A stretch of 17,167 nucleotides of DNA from Ruminococcaceae bacterium UBA737 (lineage in GTDB: Bacteria > Bacillota > Clostridia > Oscillospirales > Acutalibacteraceae). Each line of letters begins with the position of its first letter. Within the stretch, counting starts at the first letter, position 1. The stretch is from assembly GCA_002297415.1 (NCBI GenBank), contig DBKZ01000056.1, positions 17,661-34,827 of the forward strand. Direction: 5' to 3'. The notes under the pieces are model-generated. The model saw nothing but the letters and a program-made list of their open reading frames with translations, did not search any database and was not told where the DNA came from. Positions 1 to 7,129 of this stretch are shown here, one piece after another. Made by a program: the position numbers and the translations under genes.

Positions 1-231
1 ACTTACGGCGTCATTTGAGGTGAAGAAATATTTAAAATATTTGAATCCAACCCACGGACTTCCCATAATACCGGTCGCATAATTATAATCCTTAAAAGCA
101 AGCACAACTCCGAACATAGGAAGATAATTAAATATGACCATATATATCAGAGCCGGAAGAGACATCAGCCAGAATGGCAAAATCCGCTTAAAAGAGCTTT
201 TCTTTTTCATTTTTAATTCGTTTCCTTTCAT
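1..231 (-). CDS. ABC transporter permease, LplB/oligosaccharide type (N-terminal part, runs off the window)
   Basis: The minus strand encodes 77 residues from an ATG at 231-229 and stays open to base 1, so only the N-terminus is present. After a lysine-rich cytoplasmic tail comes a first membrane helix (about residues 20-42, PFWLMSLPALIYMVIFNYL), then PMFGVVLAFKDYNY and GSPWVGFKYFKYFF. This is the characteristic opening of LplB-type permeases (binding-protein-dependent sugar importers, usually partnered by a YtcP-type permease and a lipoprotein solute-binding protein). A GGGGAG ribosome binding site about 6 nt upstream supports this start over an internal ATG at 210. It diverges from the YesMN-type two-component genes, a common arrangement in which the pair controls the importer. 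The substrate is probably an oligosaccharide, but it cannot be determined here. The family assignment is strong and the role is inferred. Confidence 0.88.
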   Translation of the reverse strand, partial: MKGNELKMKKKSSFKRILPFWLMSLPALIYMVIFNYLPMFGVVLAFKDYNYATGIMGSPWVGFKYFKYFFTSNDAVS

Positions 232-269
232 TATAAACTCCCCACAGGACAAATTATTTTTCTATTTTC

Positions 270-301
270 ATTATATCGGCAATCATTATAAAAGTAATGA
301 T
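270..301 (-). promoter_or_regulatory. Putative promoter and inverted repeat upstream of the permease gene
   Basis: On the minus strand there is a perfect TATAAT -10 box (270-275), about 40 nt before the permease ATG, but no good -35 hexamer at 16-18 bp. Just upstream lies a perfect inverted repeat, ATCATTA-6 nt-TAATGAT (282-301), overlapping the missing -35 position. A good -10 with a poor -35 next to a palindrome suggests an activator-dependent promoter, plausibly bound by the adjacent response regulator. The region is very AT-rich, so chance resemblance is possible. Confidence 0.4.
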
Positions 302-351
302 ATAAATAAGTTATTTTTTATATAAAATTTTTATATTTTGGTTTTTTAATG

Positions 352-380
352 TTGACGGGAATTTTTTTAACTGATAAAAT
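352..380 (+). promoter_or_regulatory. Promoter of the two-component operon
   Basis: TTGACG (352-357), a 17-bp spacer and TAAAAT (375-380) make a near-consensus sigma-A promoter, giving an expected start of transcription near 387, about 16 nt before the response regulator ATG at 403. Because the promoter covers the upstream in-frame ATG at 349, it excludes that ATG as the start. Confidence 0.6.
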
Positions 381-402
381 ATGTAAAAAGGCGGTGAAAT
401 CA

Positions 403-1788
403 ATGAATTCAATAGTAATAGCCGACGATGAGATAAATTTATGCTTAAGTCTTAAAAAGGTTATAGAAAATCATTGCGAAAACACTTCGGTTGTAGAAAC
501 ATTTTTCAACGGACGCGACCTTTTGGATTTTATTAAGATCAATCATGTCGATATTGTTATTACCGACATAAAAATGCCGCTGGCAACGGGGCTTGATGTC
601 GCTAAATTCATCAGTGAAAACAAGTTAAATACACATATTATAATTACCACCGGCTACAAGGAATTCGAATACGCGAGGCAGGCTATAAATTATCATGTTG
701 ACTGTCTGCTTGCAAAGCCTTTTGCCTACAAAGAAATAATAGAAAAAATAAAAGAACTGCAACAAATCATTGAATCCGAGCATTCCTCTGCTATTACTGA
801 GGACGAATTATATTTAAGCAATTTTTTAATATTTAAAGGAAAGCTTGAAGAAATTTATCACGGAGCCTCCGGCTCGCGAAATGGGTTGCTGATACAGCAT
901 TTAAAAGCCGATGAAAATATAAAGGCTTTTAAATGCTTTGAAATAATTTTCAGTCCCGAGAACGAAAGCGAAAAAATTTCAAGGCAGACAATTTCCGATT
1001 TTTGCGAGCTTTACGAAGAAAACAGAATAATCTGCACGGTCGGTTGTTCGCAGAACACCGTGACATGCTTAGCGCTTTATTCGGGCAGTCTCGATATTTC
1101 CGAGCTGATTTCCGAGGTTGAAAGCGCAGTAAAGCTTCACTGCGGCTACAATCTGTCTTACAGCCTTCTTTCATTTCCTAACATTGAAGAATGGAGAAAA
1201 TATTGTTTATGCAGAAATCTGACGGAGCAATATTTTTCCGACATTGAAAAGGATGACACGGATTACGGCTTAAAAAGGCTCGAAAGCAGTCTAAAAAGCT
1301 TTACTGTGGCAGAGCTTTACAGTCTTTACCAGTATCTGATATCCTTTGCAGGCGTTGAGTTGTCAGACGCCGAAATAAACCGTGCCAATATCACACCCGA
1401 CACAATAACAGCTTTGCTGTCAAGAATTTTCGAGCTGACGAAATCAAATGTTTCTAAAAGCGACAGTCTTATCGCTTCGGCGACGGAATATCTTCAGAAC
1501 AATTATCAAAATCCGGACATTTCTTTGACCGAAATTGCAAAAGCAATAGATGTCAATCCCAATTATTTAAGCCAGATAATAAAGAAGAAAACAGGGGACC
1601 GATTTGTCGATCTCCTGTTAAAAATGCGTATGAAAAACGCAAAGCAGCTGCTTAATGACCCTGATATACCGATAAAAGAGGTAGCATATCTTGTAGGCTA
1701 CAGGCAGGTTCCTTATTTCAGACAGCTGTTTAAAAATTATTACGGGATAACCCCTACCGAATACCGCTTGCGCCGCAAAATGGACTGA
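403..1788 (+). CDS. Response regulator with C-terminal AraC-type DNA-binding domain (YesN family)
   Basis: This 461-residue protein has an N-terminal receiver domain (about 1-120) with the acidic pair D8/D9, phospho-acceptor D55 (in VITDIKMP), T82/T83 and the conserved K105 (AKPF). A weakly conserved middle region follows. The last ~100 residues form an AraC-type double helix-turn-helix (DISLTEIAKAIDVNPNYLSQ... and GYRQVPYFRQLFKNYYGITPTEYR). Such regulators, paired with YesM-type kinases, activate sugar-uptake genes in Firmicutes. The ATG at 403 is chosen because AAGGCGGTG lies about 6 nt upstream; the longer frame from 349 would run through the promoter. The kinase gene follows 36 nt downstream. 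The adjacent divergent permease gene is the obvious regulatory target, but that is inference. Confidence 0.92.
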   Translation: MNSIVIADDEINLCLSLKKVIENHCENTSVVETFFNGRDLLDFIKINHVDIVITDIKMPLATGLDVAKFISENKLNTHIIITTGYKEFEYARQAINYHVDCLLAKPFAYKEIIEKIKELQQIIESEHSSAITEDELYLSNFLIFKGKLEEIYHGASGSRNGLLIQHLKADENIKAFKCFEIIFSPENESEKISRQTISDFCELYEENRIICTVGCSQNTVTCLALYSGSLDISELISEVESAVKLHCGYNLSYSLLSFPNIEEWRKYCLCRNLTEQYFSDIEKDDTDYGLKRLESSLKSFTVAELYSLYQYLISFAGVELSDAEINRANITPDTITALLSRIFELTKSNVSKSDSLIASATEYLQNNYQNPDISLTEIAKAIDVNPNYLSQIIKKKTGDRFVDLLLKMRMKNAKQLLNDPDIPIKEVAYLVGYRQVPYFRQLFKNYYGITPTEYRLRRKMD

Positions 1789-1824
1789 TTGAAAAACAGC
1801 ATATTAAAAAAGGAAGAAGCCACA

Positions 1825-3519
1825 ATGAGATTTAAAAAAACAGTCTCCGACAAAAAGTTTTTCTACAGAACTCTCATAAGAGCAATAGCCGTCATGGCGA
1901 TTATTATGCTTGTTCTCACGCTTATTTTTTACTATATATTAAACAGAGCGGTAATCAAAAATATAAAAAGCACGGAAAAGGGCATTGCCGACAATACCTC
2001 CTCCCATGCTTATGACTATTTTGACCAGCTCGCATATATTAGCAACTATTTTCTGCTTTTCAATCAGAATGTTTCTATAGATAACATAAATCCCGAAACC
2101 TCATTTTGGCTTAAAAAATCCATAAGTGACAGCATAGACTCTTATGTTTTCAGCCATAATTATATTAACAATATTTATGTTAAAATCAAGAATTATGAGT
2201 TTTCAATGTCGCCCATAGATCCCATATCAGACGATATCATAGAAACCTTTGTTTATAATAATATTTCACATTCGAAAAATCCGTCTTGGCCATATGACCT
2301 GTATTTCAGCAACATAAGAAACGGCACGCCTGCCGATAACGATGTAATAATACAGGTTTCAACCCTCAAGCTTTCGGAAAAAATCTTTTCGAACGATTCC
2401 TACAGAAAGGAATATTTAATTGATAAGAGCGGCACTGTTATCGCCTCGTCTGATAGCACCTATCTTAATGAAAATCTCTGTAAAAGATACAAATTCAAAA
2501 GCGAAAATTTATCCGACGGATTTTTTTCTGTAAATAAAAACGGAGAAAAATATTACTGCACTGTTTCGGATGTTAAAAAAACCTCGCTTAAAATAGTTTC
2601 TTTTGCCCCTGAATCAATTTATTCGGGTTTAATCAATGCTTCGCTGTCAGAAATTCTTCTGATAGGCTTTTCCATGCAGATAATATCCTTCCTCTGCTGT
2701 TACTTCACAGTTTCTAAAATTTACAGCCCGATTAAAAAGATCAACGAAACCTTCAAATATCATTTCCCCGAAGAAAGCGAAGAATTTGAAAGCGAAATTG
2801 AATATATAAACAACAATATTGAGAAAACGATAAAATCAAAGGAAAATCTCGAAAAAGAGCTTCCTCAGGCTCTTAAAAAACTGCATTCGTTTCAGGTTGA
2901 GGCTTTGCAGTCGCAAATCAACCCCCACTTTTTATACAACACGCTTGACAATATTAAATCTATATCGGTCGACCTGCTTGATATAGATAATCCTATCGAA
3001 AACAGCCTTTTGCTTCTTAATAACATTTTAGCGGAAAGCATGGACAGAACAAGTATAATAATAACGCTGTCCCGCGAGGTCGCGCTTACGGAAAGCTATA
3101 TAGAGCTTATGAAGCTCAGATACCGCAATAATTTCGATGTGGCTTGGAGCATTGAAAGCGGTCTTGAAAGCTATGCCGTGCTTAAGCTTTTAATTCAGCC
3201 GATGATTGAAAACTCAATTATTCACGGTTTTTCAAATGTCGGAACCAATCAGAAAATTTCAATCAGAATTTTTTCCGAAAGCGATGACATGATAATAAAG
3301 GTAAAGGATAACGGCAGAGGAATCGAAAGCCAAAGGCTTTCGGAAATAAGAAACTATCTTTTAAAACCTGATACCGAAACCACAAACAAGCATATCGGTC
3401 TTATAAACATTCAGCTACGCCTGCGCCTGCTGTATGGCTCTCATTACGGACTGAGTATTGACAGCTCAGAAGCCGGAACCGAATGCACCGTAAGGTTTCC
3501 GAAAAGCTCAATATCTTAG
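1825..3519 (+). CDS. Sensor histidine kinase, YesM family
   Basis: This 564-residue membrane kinase has a first transmembrane helix at about residues 17-40, an extracellular sensor region (about 41-270, dCache-like in length) and a second helix at about 274-296. A linker leads to the His_kinase domain with phospho-acceptor H368 in QINPHFLYNTLDNIKSI, typical of the LytS/YesM class. The ATPase domain has the N box PMIENSIIHG (N463), DNGRGI (495-500) and GLINIQLRL (from 525). It should sense an extracellular, probably carbohydrate, cue and phosphorylate the regulator encoded just upstream. I chose ATG 1825 because AAGGAAG lies about 8 nt before it. A TTG at 1789, directly after the regulator's stop, is in frame but has no ribosome binding site. 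No terminator with a clear T-tract follows, but the gene runs into the hairpin-rich segment from 3530. Confidence 0.92.
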   Translation: MRFKKTVSDKKFFYRTLIRAIAVMAIIMLVLTLIFYYILNRAVIKNIKSTEKGIADNTSSHAYDYFDQLAYISNYFLLFNQNVSIDNINPETSFWLKKSISDSIDSYVFSHNYINNIYVKIKNYEFSMSPIDPISDDIIETFVYNNISHSKNPSWPYDLYFSNIRNGTPADNDVIIQVSTLKLSEKIFSNDSYRKEYLIDKSGTVIASSDSTYLNENLCKRYKFKSENLSDGFFSVNKNGEKYYCTVSDVKKTSLKIVSFAPESIYSGLINASLSEILLIGFSMQIISFLCCYFTVSKIYSPIKKINETFKYHFPEESEEFESEIEYINNNIEKTIKSKENLEKELPQALKKLHSFQVEALQSQINPHFLYNTLDNIKSISVDLLDIDNPIENSLLLLNNILAESMDRTSIIITLSREVALTESYIELMKLRYRNNFDVAWSIESGLESYAVLKLLIQPMIENSIIHGFSNVGTNQKISIRIFSESDDMIIKVKDNGRGIESQRLSEIRNYLLKPDTETTNKHIGLINIQLRLRLLYGSHYGLSIDSSEAGTECTVRFPKSSIS

Positions 3520-3529
3520 TCAAGTAATC

Positions 3530-3722
3530 ATGACTACCGGCTTAGCCGGTAGTTTGCTCTGCGGCTATAAGCCTCTGTTACTGGCCGGACTGAAAGTCCA
3601 CTGAATAATCTGTCACTCGCAAACATGCCCCACTGCCGTATATACGGCAGTCCGCCTCGGTCGGCGCTTCTGCTTCGCAGAGGTGTCCGCCGGACACCCG
3701 CGCCCTCGTCAGAGGAAGGCAA
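3530..3722. repeat. Hairpin-dense, GC-rich intergenic segment (REP/MITE-like or structured RNA)
   Basis: This is non-coding sequence between two convergent genes. It holds consecutive inverted repeats: ACTACCGGC-TTA-GCCGGTAGT (3533-3553), GGCT-ATA-AGCC (3563-3573), GGACT-GAA-AGTCC (3587-3599) and the 20-bp perfect palindrome ACTGCCGTATATACGGCAGT (3632-3651). A compound structure follows, in which GGCGC (3663-3667) pairs with GCGCC (3700-3704) and encloses two smaller stems (3669-3681 and 3682-3698), then CCTC/GAGG (3704-3715). It is clearly richer in G+C than its flanks. No transposase and no obvious terminal inverted or target-site repeats are visible. It could be a repetitive element (REP-like, or a remnant of an IS200/IS605-type end), a structured RNA, or tandem terminators for both neighbours. 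The structure is directly visible; the class is not. Confidence 0.55.
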
Positions 3723-3733
3723 AATTTCCCTTT

Positions 3734-3988
3734 CTATTCATTCTCAAACACCTCTCTTATCAGCCTTACTCCTAACTTAAATCCGACCGTAAATGCTCTT
3801 ACCTCTTCTTCGCAGGAAACCTCGGACTCCGCTTTTTCAAATGCTTCAAATAAGGCTTTTTGCTCCTGTGTAAGCTCCGCTTTTAATTTATCTTCAAGAA
3901 AAATTGCTTTATCAATCGTTTCACCGTCGGTTATTTTGCGTTCAAACGGTGCAATATTTCCGTAATACAGATTTTCAAGTATAGTCAT
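3734..3988 (-). CDS. Small DUF6809-family protein
   Basis: This 84-residue acidic protein begins MTILENLYYGNIAPFER and ends with AFTVGFKLGVRLIREVFE. Both are hallmarks, from memory, of the DUF6809 family: small helical proteins common in Clostridia, often near mobile or accessory genes, with no known function. The middle is glutamate/lysine-rich and probably helical. There is no signal peptide or membrane segment. GAGGA about 8 nt before the ATG gives a good ribosome binding site. It is divergent from the Xre-type repressor gene at 4118, with a strong minus-strand promoter (TTGACA-17-TAAATT) overlapped by palindromes, so it is probably repressed by that neighbour. The family assignment is by eye; the function is unknown. 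Confidence 0.75.
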   Translation of the reverse strand: MTILENLYYGNIAPFERKITDGETIDKAIFLEDKLKAELTQEQKALFEAFEKAESEVSCEEEVRAFTVGFKLGVRLIREVFENE

Positions 3989-4029
3989 TGGTTTTATCCT
4001 CTTTCCTTAATAAATTTATGCTTATAAAT

Positions 4030-4085
4030 AATTTAGCACTCATTTGAATGCTTGTCAAGCATTTATTTAAATGCCGTGGTATAAT
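4030..4085. promoter_or_regulatory. Divergent promoters with overlapping GCATT/AATGC palindromes (operator candidate)
   Basis: On minus, TTGACA (4053-4058), 17 bp and TAAATT (4030-4035) form the promoter of the DUF6809 gene. On plus, TGGTATAAT (4077-4085) is an extended -10 for the repressor gene, with no good -35. Two overlapping palindromes lie between: AATGCTT-GTC-AAGCATT (4047-4063), which covers the minus -35, and GCATTTA-TT-TAAATGC (4059-4074), just upstream of the plus extended -10. A further imperfect copy lies at 4036-4051. This layout fits an operator array letting the Xre-type protein control both genes. The sequence elements are seen; the binding is inferred. Confidence 0.6.
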
Positions 4086-4117
4086 TGTATGAATAAACAA
4101 AAAGGATTTTAACATTT

Positions 4118-4342
4118 ATGAAAAAATACAATGAAATACTTAAAGATTTGAGAGAAGACAATGACTATAAGCAGGAGACAATAGCAAAGGTATTAAATAT
4201 AACAAGACAGCAGTATCAGCTATATGAAAGCGGTAAAAGGCAGTTTAAAGTAGAGCACATTAAAGCCCTTTGCTCTTTTTATAATGTTTCTGCCGATTTC
4301 GTTTTAGGTTTGTCGGAAAACATGCCTTATCCAAAGCGTTAA
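4118..4342 (+). CDS. Xre/Cro-type helix-turn-helix regulator
   Basis: This 74-residue protein is essentially one HTH_3 domain: LKDLREDNDYKQETIAKVLN (helices 1-2), then ITRQQYQLYESGKRQFKVEH (recognition helix region), then LCSFYNVSADFVLGL. That matches the Cro/C1-type fold, with the conserved YExGxR and the SADFVLGL ending. It should bind DNA as a dimer and has no sensor domain. The likely operator is the palindrome cluster just upstream, making it an autoregulator that also represses the divergent DUF6809 gene. AAAGGA lies about 11 nt before the ATG, a slightly long spacing that may keep expression low. It resembles the small regulators carried by phage and integrative elements, but no other mobile gene is nearby. 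Confidence 0.88.
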   Translation: MKKYNEILKDLREDNDYKQETIAKVLNITRQQYQLYESGKRQFKVEHIKALCSFYNVSADFVLGLSENMPYPKR

Positions 4343-4361
4343 AAATCAAAAAGCATAATAA

Positions 4362-4390
4362 TCACCCCAATGGCAGAGCCATTGGGGTGA
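4362..4390. terminator. Strong hairpin between convergent genes (bidirectional terminator)
   Basis: A 13-bp perfect stem, TCACCCCAATGGC (4362-4374) / GCCATTGGGGTGA (4378-4390), with an AGA loop, sits between the repressor gene (plus) and the flavoprotein gene (minus). The T-tract is weak on plus. On minus, T-rich sequence follows. A second small stem, TAAAGC/GCTTTA (4397-4414), lies beside it, next to the flavoprotein stop. Confidence 0.7.
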
Positions 4391-4415
4391 ACTATTTAAA
4401 GCATAAAAGCTTTAT

Positions 4416-6368
4416 TTAATAAACATTGCCGTTTTCTCTGAAATCCTTCCAGACATTTTCGAAAAATCCGCCGCCATCGGGAACGGGTCTAACATTTCTT
4501 GTTAAAAATTCGCACTTGAAATCCTTATAAATAGCTATCCGAACCTCATTATTATGCTCGCCGTTATCAGCCTCAAATCTGAAGATTTCCGCGAGATTTT
4601 CTGGCTTTTCACCGCTTTCGGAGGTATAAAGAGCCGAGCCGCGCGTTTTCGCACCGCTTGACGCATAATCGGACATAGCGGATGTATAGACAAACTGGCT
4701 TATCAGCATTTCCCTTATTTTAAACGCCTCAAACATTTCTGCAAGAGAAGAAACCTTTAAAATATTATCTAAATTTTTAAGCTGATTTAAAATTCTTTCC
4801 TCAAAGCCTTTTAAAAGCTCGGGGTTTCTTATCGCGCCTGAGAATTTGTCCATTAAGAGGGTATTTTCGGTTTTTAATTCCTTTGCGTTTGAAGTGTCGG
4901 ACAAAACCGAGCTTACAAAATCAAAAGCCTTTAAAACTGTTTTTTCAGCTGTCTTTACTGCTTTTTCAAGCGGTAAAGGCAAATTCAGGTGTCTTGAAAT
5001 ATAAAGAGCGGCTCTCGCGGCGCCTGCCTGTCCGGCGTTTAAAGCGCTTCCCCCTGGTCTGTAAATTCCGTGCGTGCCTGCCGCTTCTCCTACAACGAAA
5101 AGTCCCTCAATATTGCTCTGCCACCACATATCGACATCTATTCCGCCGTTATTATGCTGGGCGCAAAGAGAAATTTCAAGCATTTCTTGCTTTAAATCAA
5201 CGCCTTTTGAAAGATAAAGATCATAGGCGGGAGAATTCATTTGCATAAGCCTGTCAATCGGCTTTCCGAAAAGAGCTTTGGCGTCGCAAAGGTAATCGTA
5301 AGCCTCTTTTTCAAGAGAATTATAATCAAGGCTTTCGGCATTAAAAGGATTGTTCCTGAAATCAAGGTACACCTTTCTTGAAAGGATATTCTTCTCGATA
5401 TAAACAAGCAAGTCAATTATAGATGACCCCTTTAAAGCTTTTCTGCTGTCAAACGGCCATTCATAACCCTTTTTGAAAACGGCAGAAAGCATTTTACCGC
5501 TGTCCTTAAAATAATCGGCTAAAAATTCATGTTCTTTTCCGTTTTCGTCTATCGAAACAAACTTAGGCAGAACCTGCATATAAGTTCCCGAAACATTCCA
5601 CCTCGGATTTACCGACGCGAGACCGTACTGCCATTCGGTGAGATTTTTACCCATTGCGCCTGCCTCAAAGGCAACGCCGTTACTTCCGGTGTGTCCGAGC
5701 GGATAAACCGAATCGTTATAAATTCCTGCCGGTCCGCCCGTAGCCATTACGATATTGCGGCAGTTATAAAGCGTGAAAAGCCCGTCTAAGCTCCTCGCTT
5801 TTCTGTTAAGCGTTATAAAGCCTGTCGCTGCTTCCCCGTCTTTTACTATAAATACGAGCAGCTCGCCGTCAAAGACCCTTATTTTCTTGCTCTCAAATTC
5901 CTTTTGAAGACATTCAGTCATCATTTTAGAGGTCAGAGGTCCTGCTGAGGTTGCGCGCTCTCTCGGGTCGTGGTCGGTTTTATATCCTACAAATTCTCCG
6001 TAACGGTTAGTCGGGAAAGGCACTCCGAGCTTGCATAAATTTATAAAGCACGGCACCGACATAGAAGCCTCGGCAAGTGCGATATCGCCGTCAACACAGC
6101 CGTAAGAAAACAGATCCTTTGCCATTTCATGAACACTGTCTGCTTTATCTCCGCAAAGGCTCAATTTATAATAGGTCTGCTTATCCGAGCCTGTATTGCG
6201 CGAGGTACCCATATTTATGCCCTCGGTTATAAGCGCAATATCGGTGATATTGTTGTTATAAAGGTTAAGCGCCGCGCTGTAGCCTGCCGCGCCCGAGCCT
6301 ATAACCGCCGCTTCCAATGTAACGGTCTTTACCGTTTTACCCGAAATTTGTAAAACCTTGCTTTCCAT
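4416..6368 (-). CDS. FAD-dependent oxidoreductase, fumarate reductase/succinate dehydrogenase flavoprotein-like
   Basis: This 650-residue flavoprotein has the dinucleotide motif AVIGSGAAG (21-29) and the FAD-domain closing block NIEGLFVVGEAAGTHGIYRPGGSALNAGQAG (about 419-449). H405 (in AQHNNGGI) and R437 (YRPGG) align by eye with substrate-site His and Arg of succinate dehydrogenase flavoproteins. The HPTG motif and downstream catalytic-Arg segment of true fumarate reductases are not apparent: the corresponding stretch reads EWQYGLASVNPRWNVSG (from 245). There is no signal peptide, FMN-binding or heme domain, and no iron-sulfur or membrane subunit gene beside it. It is therefore probably a soluble enzyme with a different substrate. 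The ATG at 6368 follows AGGAGA by 8 nt; an upstream in-frame TTG (6374) overlaps the previous gene's stop. It is the last gene of the minus operon, 2 nt after the dehydrogenase gene. Substrate unknown. Confidence 0.85.
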   Translation of the reverse strand: MESKVLQISGKTVKTVTLEAAVIGSGAAGYSAALNLYNNNITDIALITEGINMGTSRNTGSDKQTYYKLSLCGDKADSVHEMAKDLFSYGCVDGDIALAEASMSVPCFINLCKLGVPFPTNRYGEFVGYKTDHDPRERATSAGPLTSKMMTECLQKEFESKKIRVFDGELLVFIVKDGEAATGFITLNRKARSLDGLFTLYNCRNIVMATGGPAGIYNDSVYPLGHTGSNGVAFEAGAMGKNLTEWQYGLASVNPRWNVSGTYMQVLPKFVSIDENGKEHEFLADYFKDSGKMLSAVFKKGYEWPFDSRKALKGSSIIDLLVYIEKNILSRKVYLDFRNNPFNAESLDYNSLEKEAYDYLCDAKALFGKPIDRLMQMNSPAYDLYLSKGVDLKQEMLEISLCAQHNNGGIDVDMWWQSNIEGLFVVGEAAGTHGIYRPGGSALNAGQAGAARAALYISRHLNLPLPLEKAVKTAEKTVLKAFDFVSSVLSDTSNAKELKTENTLLMDKFSGAIRNPELLKGFEERILNQLKNLDNILKVSSLAEMFEAFKIREMLISQFVYTSAMSDYASSGAKTRGSALYTSESGEKPENLAEIFRFEADNGEHNNEVRIAIYKDFKCEFLTRNVRPVPDGGGFFENVWKDFRENGNVY

Positions 6369-6370
6369 AA

Positions 6371-7105
6371 TCAAAGTCTCCTGATATGGAAGCCGCCGTC
6401 AACATCTATCGACTGACCTGTTGTATAGCCGAGCTGTCCGCTCGAAAGAACATAAACAGCCTTTGCTATATCCTCTGGCTCGCCCCAACGGGCAATAGGA
6501 AGAAGTCCGTCGGAGATAAGAGCGTCGTATTTCTGCTTTACGGTATCAGTCATACCTGTATGGATAATTCCAGGTCTTATTTCATTAACGGTTATACCGT
6601 ATTCGGCAAGCCTGTCCGCAAAAAGCTTTGTTATCATAGAAACTCCTGCCTTTGAAATGCAGTATTCACCTCTGCTTACCGAGCTTGTATAAGCGGACAT
6701 TGAAGAAATGTTTACAATATATCCTTTGACATTGTTTTTAATCATATCGTTAGCGACAAGCTGGGTTAAAAACATTGTGGCCTTTGTATTTATATTCATA
6801 ACCCTGTCATAGCTTTCCTCGGTCATTTCAAGGATATCGGTTCTTACTCTCGGCGCTACTCCTGCGACATTTACGAGAACATCAATATTTCCTAAAATTT
6901 CTTTTGCTTTCTTAAGCGAGTTTTCTCGGTCGGCGGCGCTCTGAATATCGCATTTTGCATAGTAAGCGTTTTCAATTCCGTTAAAATCGACCTTGCTCTC
7001 GTCAGCAATGTCAAGACCTAAAACCTTAAATCCCTCTGCACTTAACTTTTTAACGGTTGCAAAGCCTATTCCGCCTGCGGCACCTGTAACAATTGCGTTT
7101 TTCAT
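6371..7105 (-). CDS. Short-chain dehydrogenase/reductase (SDR)
   Basis: This 244-residue classical SDR has the nucleotide motif TGAAGGIG (7-14) and an NVAG turn (79-82). Its catalytic residues are Ser in NISSMS (S134/S135), Y148 and K152 (YCISK), and it ends DGGFHIRRL. D32 at the end of the second beta strand favours NAD(H) over NADP(H). It should oxidise or reduce a hydroxyl/keto group on a small substrate; sugar, uronate and polyol dehydrogenases (for example KduD-type) share this architecture, but the sequence does not fix the substrate. It starts 24 nt after the old-yellow-enzyme gene, behind GAGGG, and the flavoprotein start lies 2 nt past its stop, so the three genes are very likely one transcript. 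Confidence 0.92.
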   Translation of the reverse strand: MKNAIVTGAAGGIGFATVKKLSAEGFKVLGLDIADESKVDFNGIENAYYAKCDIQSAADRENSLKKAKEILGNIDVLVNVAGVAPRVRTDILEMTEESYDRVMNINTKATMFLTQLVANDMIKNNVKGYIVNISSMSAYTSSVSRGEYCISKAGVSMITKLFADRLAEYGITVNEIRPGIIHTGMTDTVKQKYDALISDGLLPIARWGEPEDIAKAVYVLSSGQLGYTTGQSIDVDGGFHIRRL

Positions 7106-7129
7106 AAAATTTTCCCTCTCTTATATTTT

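Noticed and set aside
349..402. Upstream in-frame ATG for the response regulator, adding 18 residues
   Set aside because: A near-consensus promoter spans 352-380, and the receiver domain begins exactly at the ATG at 403 behind a ribosome binding site.
1789..1824. TTG start for the sensor kinase directly after the regulator stop
   Set aside because: It has no Shine-Dalgarno sequence, while AAGGAAG precedes ATG 1825 at good spacing.
3534..3722. 62-codon open frame on minus in the hairpin-rich segment
   Set aside because: Its content is explained by inverted repeats, it is arginine/serine-rich low-quality protein sequence, and it has no convincing ribosome binding site.
4883..6353. Plus-strand open frames opposite the flavoprotein gene (4883-5248, 5529-5789, 6129-6353)
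   Set aside because: They are antisense shadows of a well-supported conserved gene with no domain content of their own.
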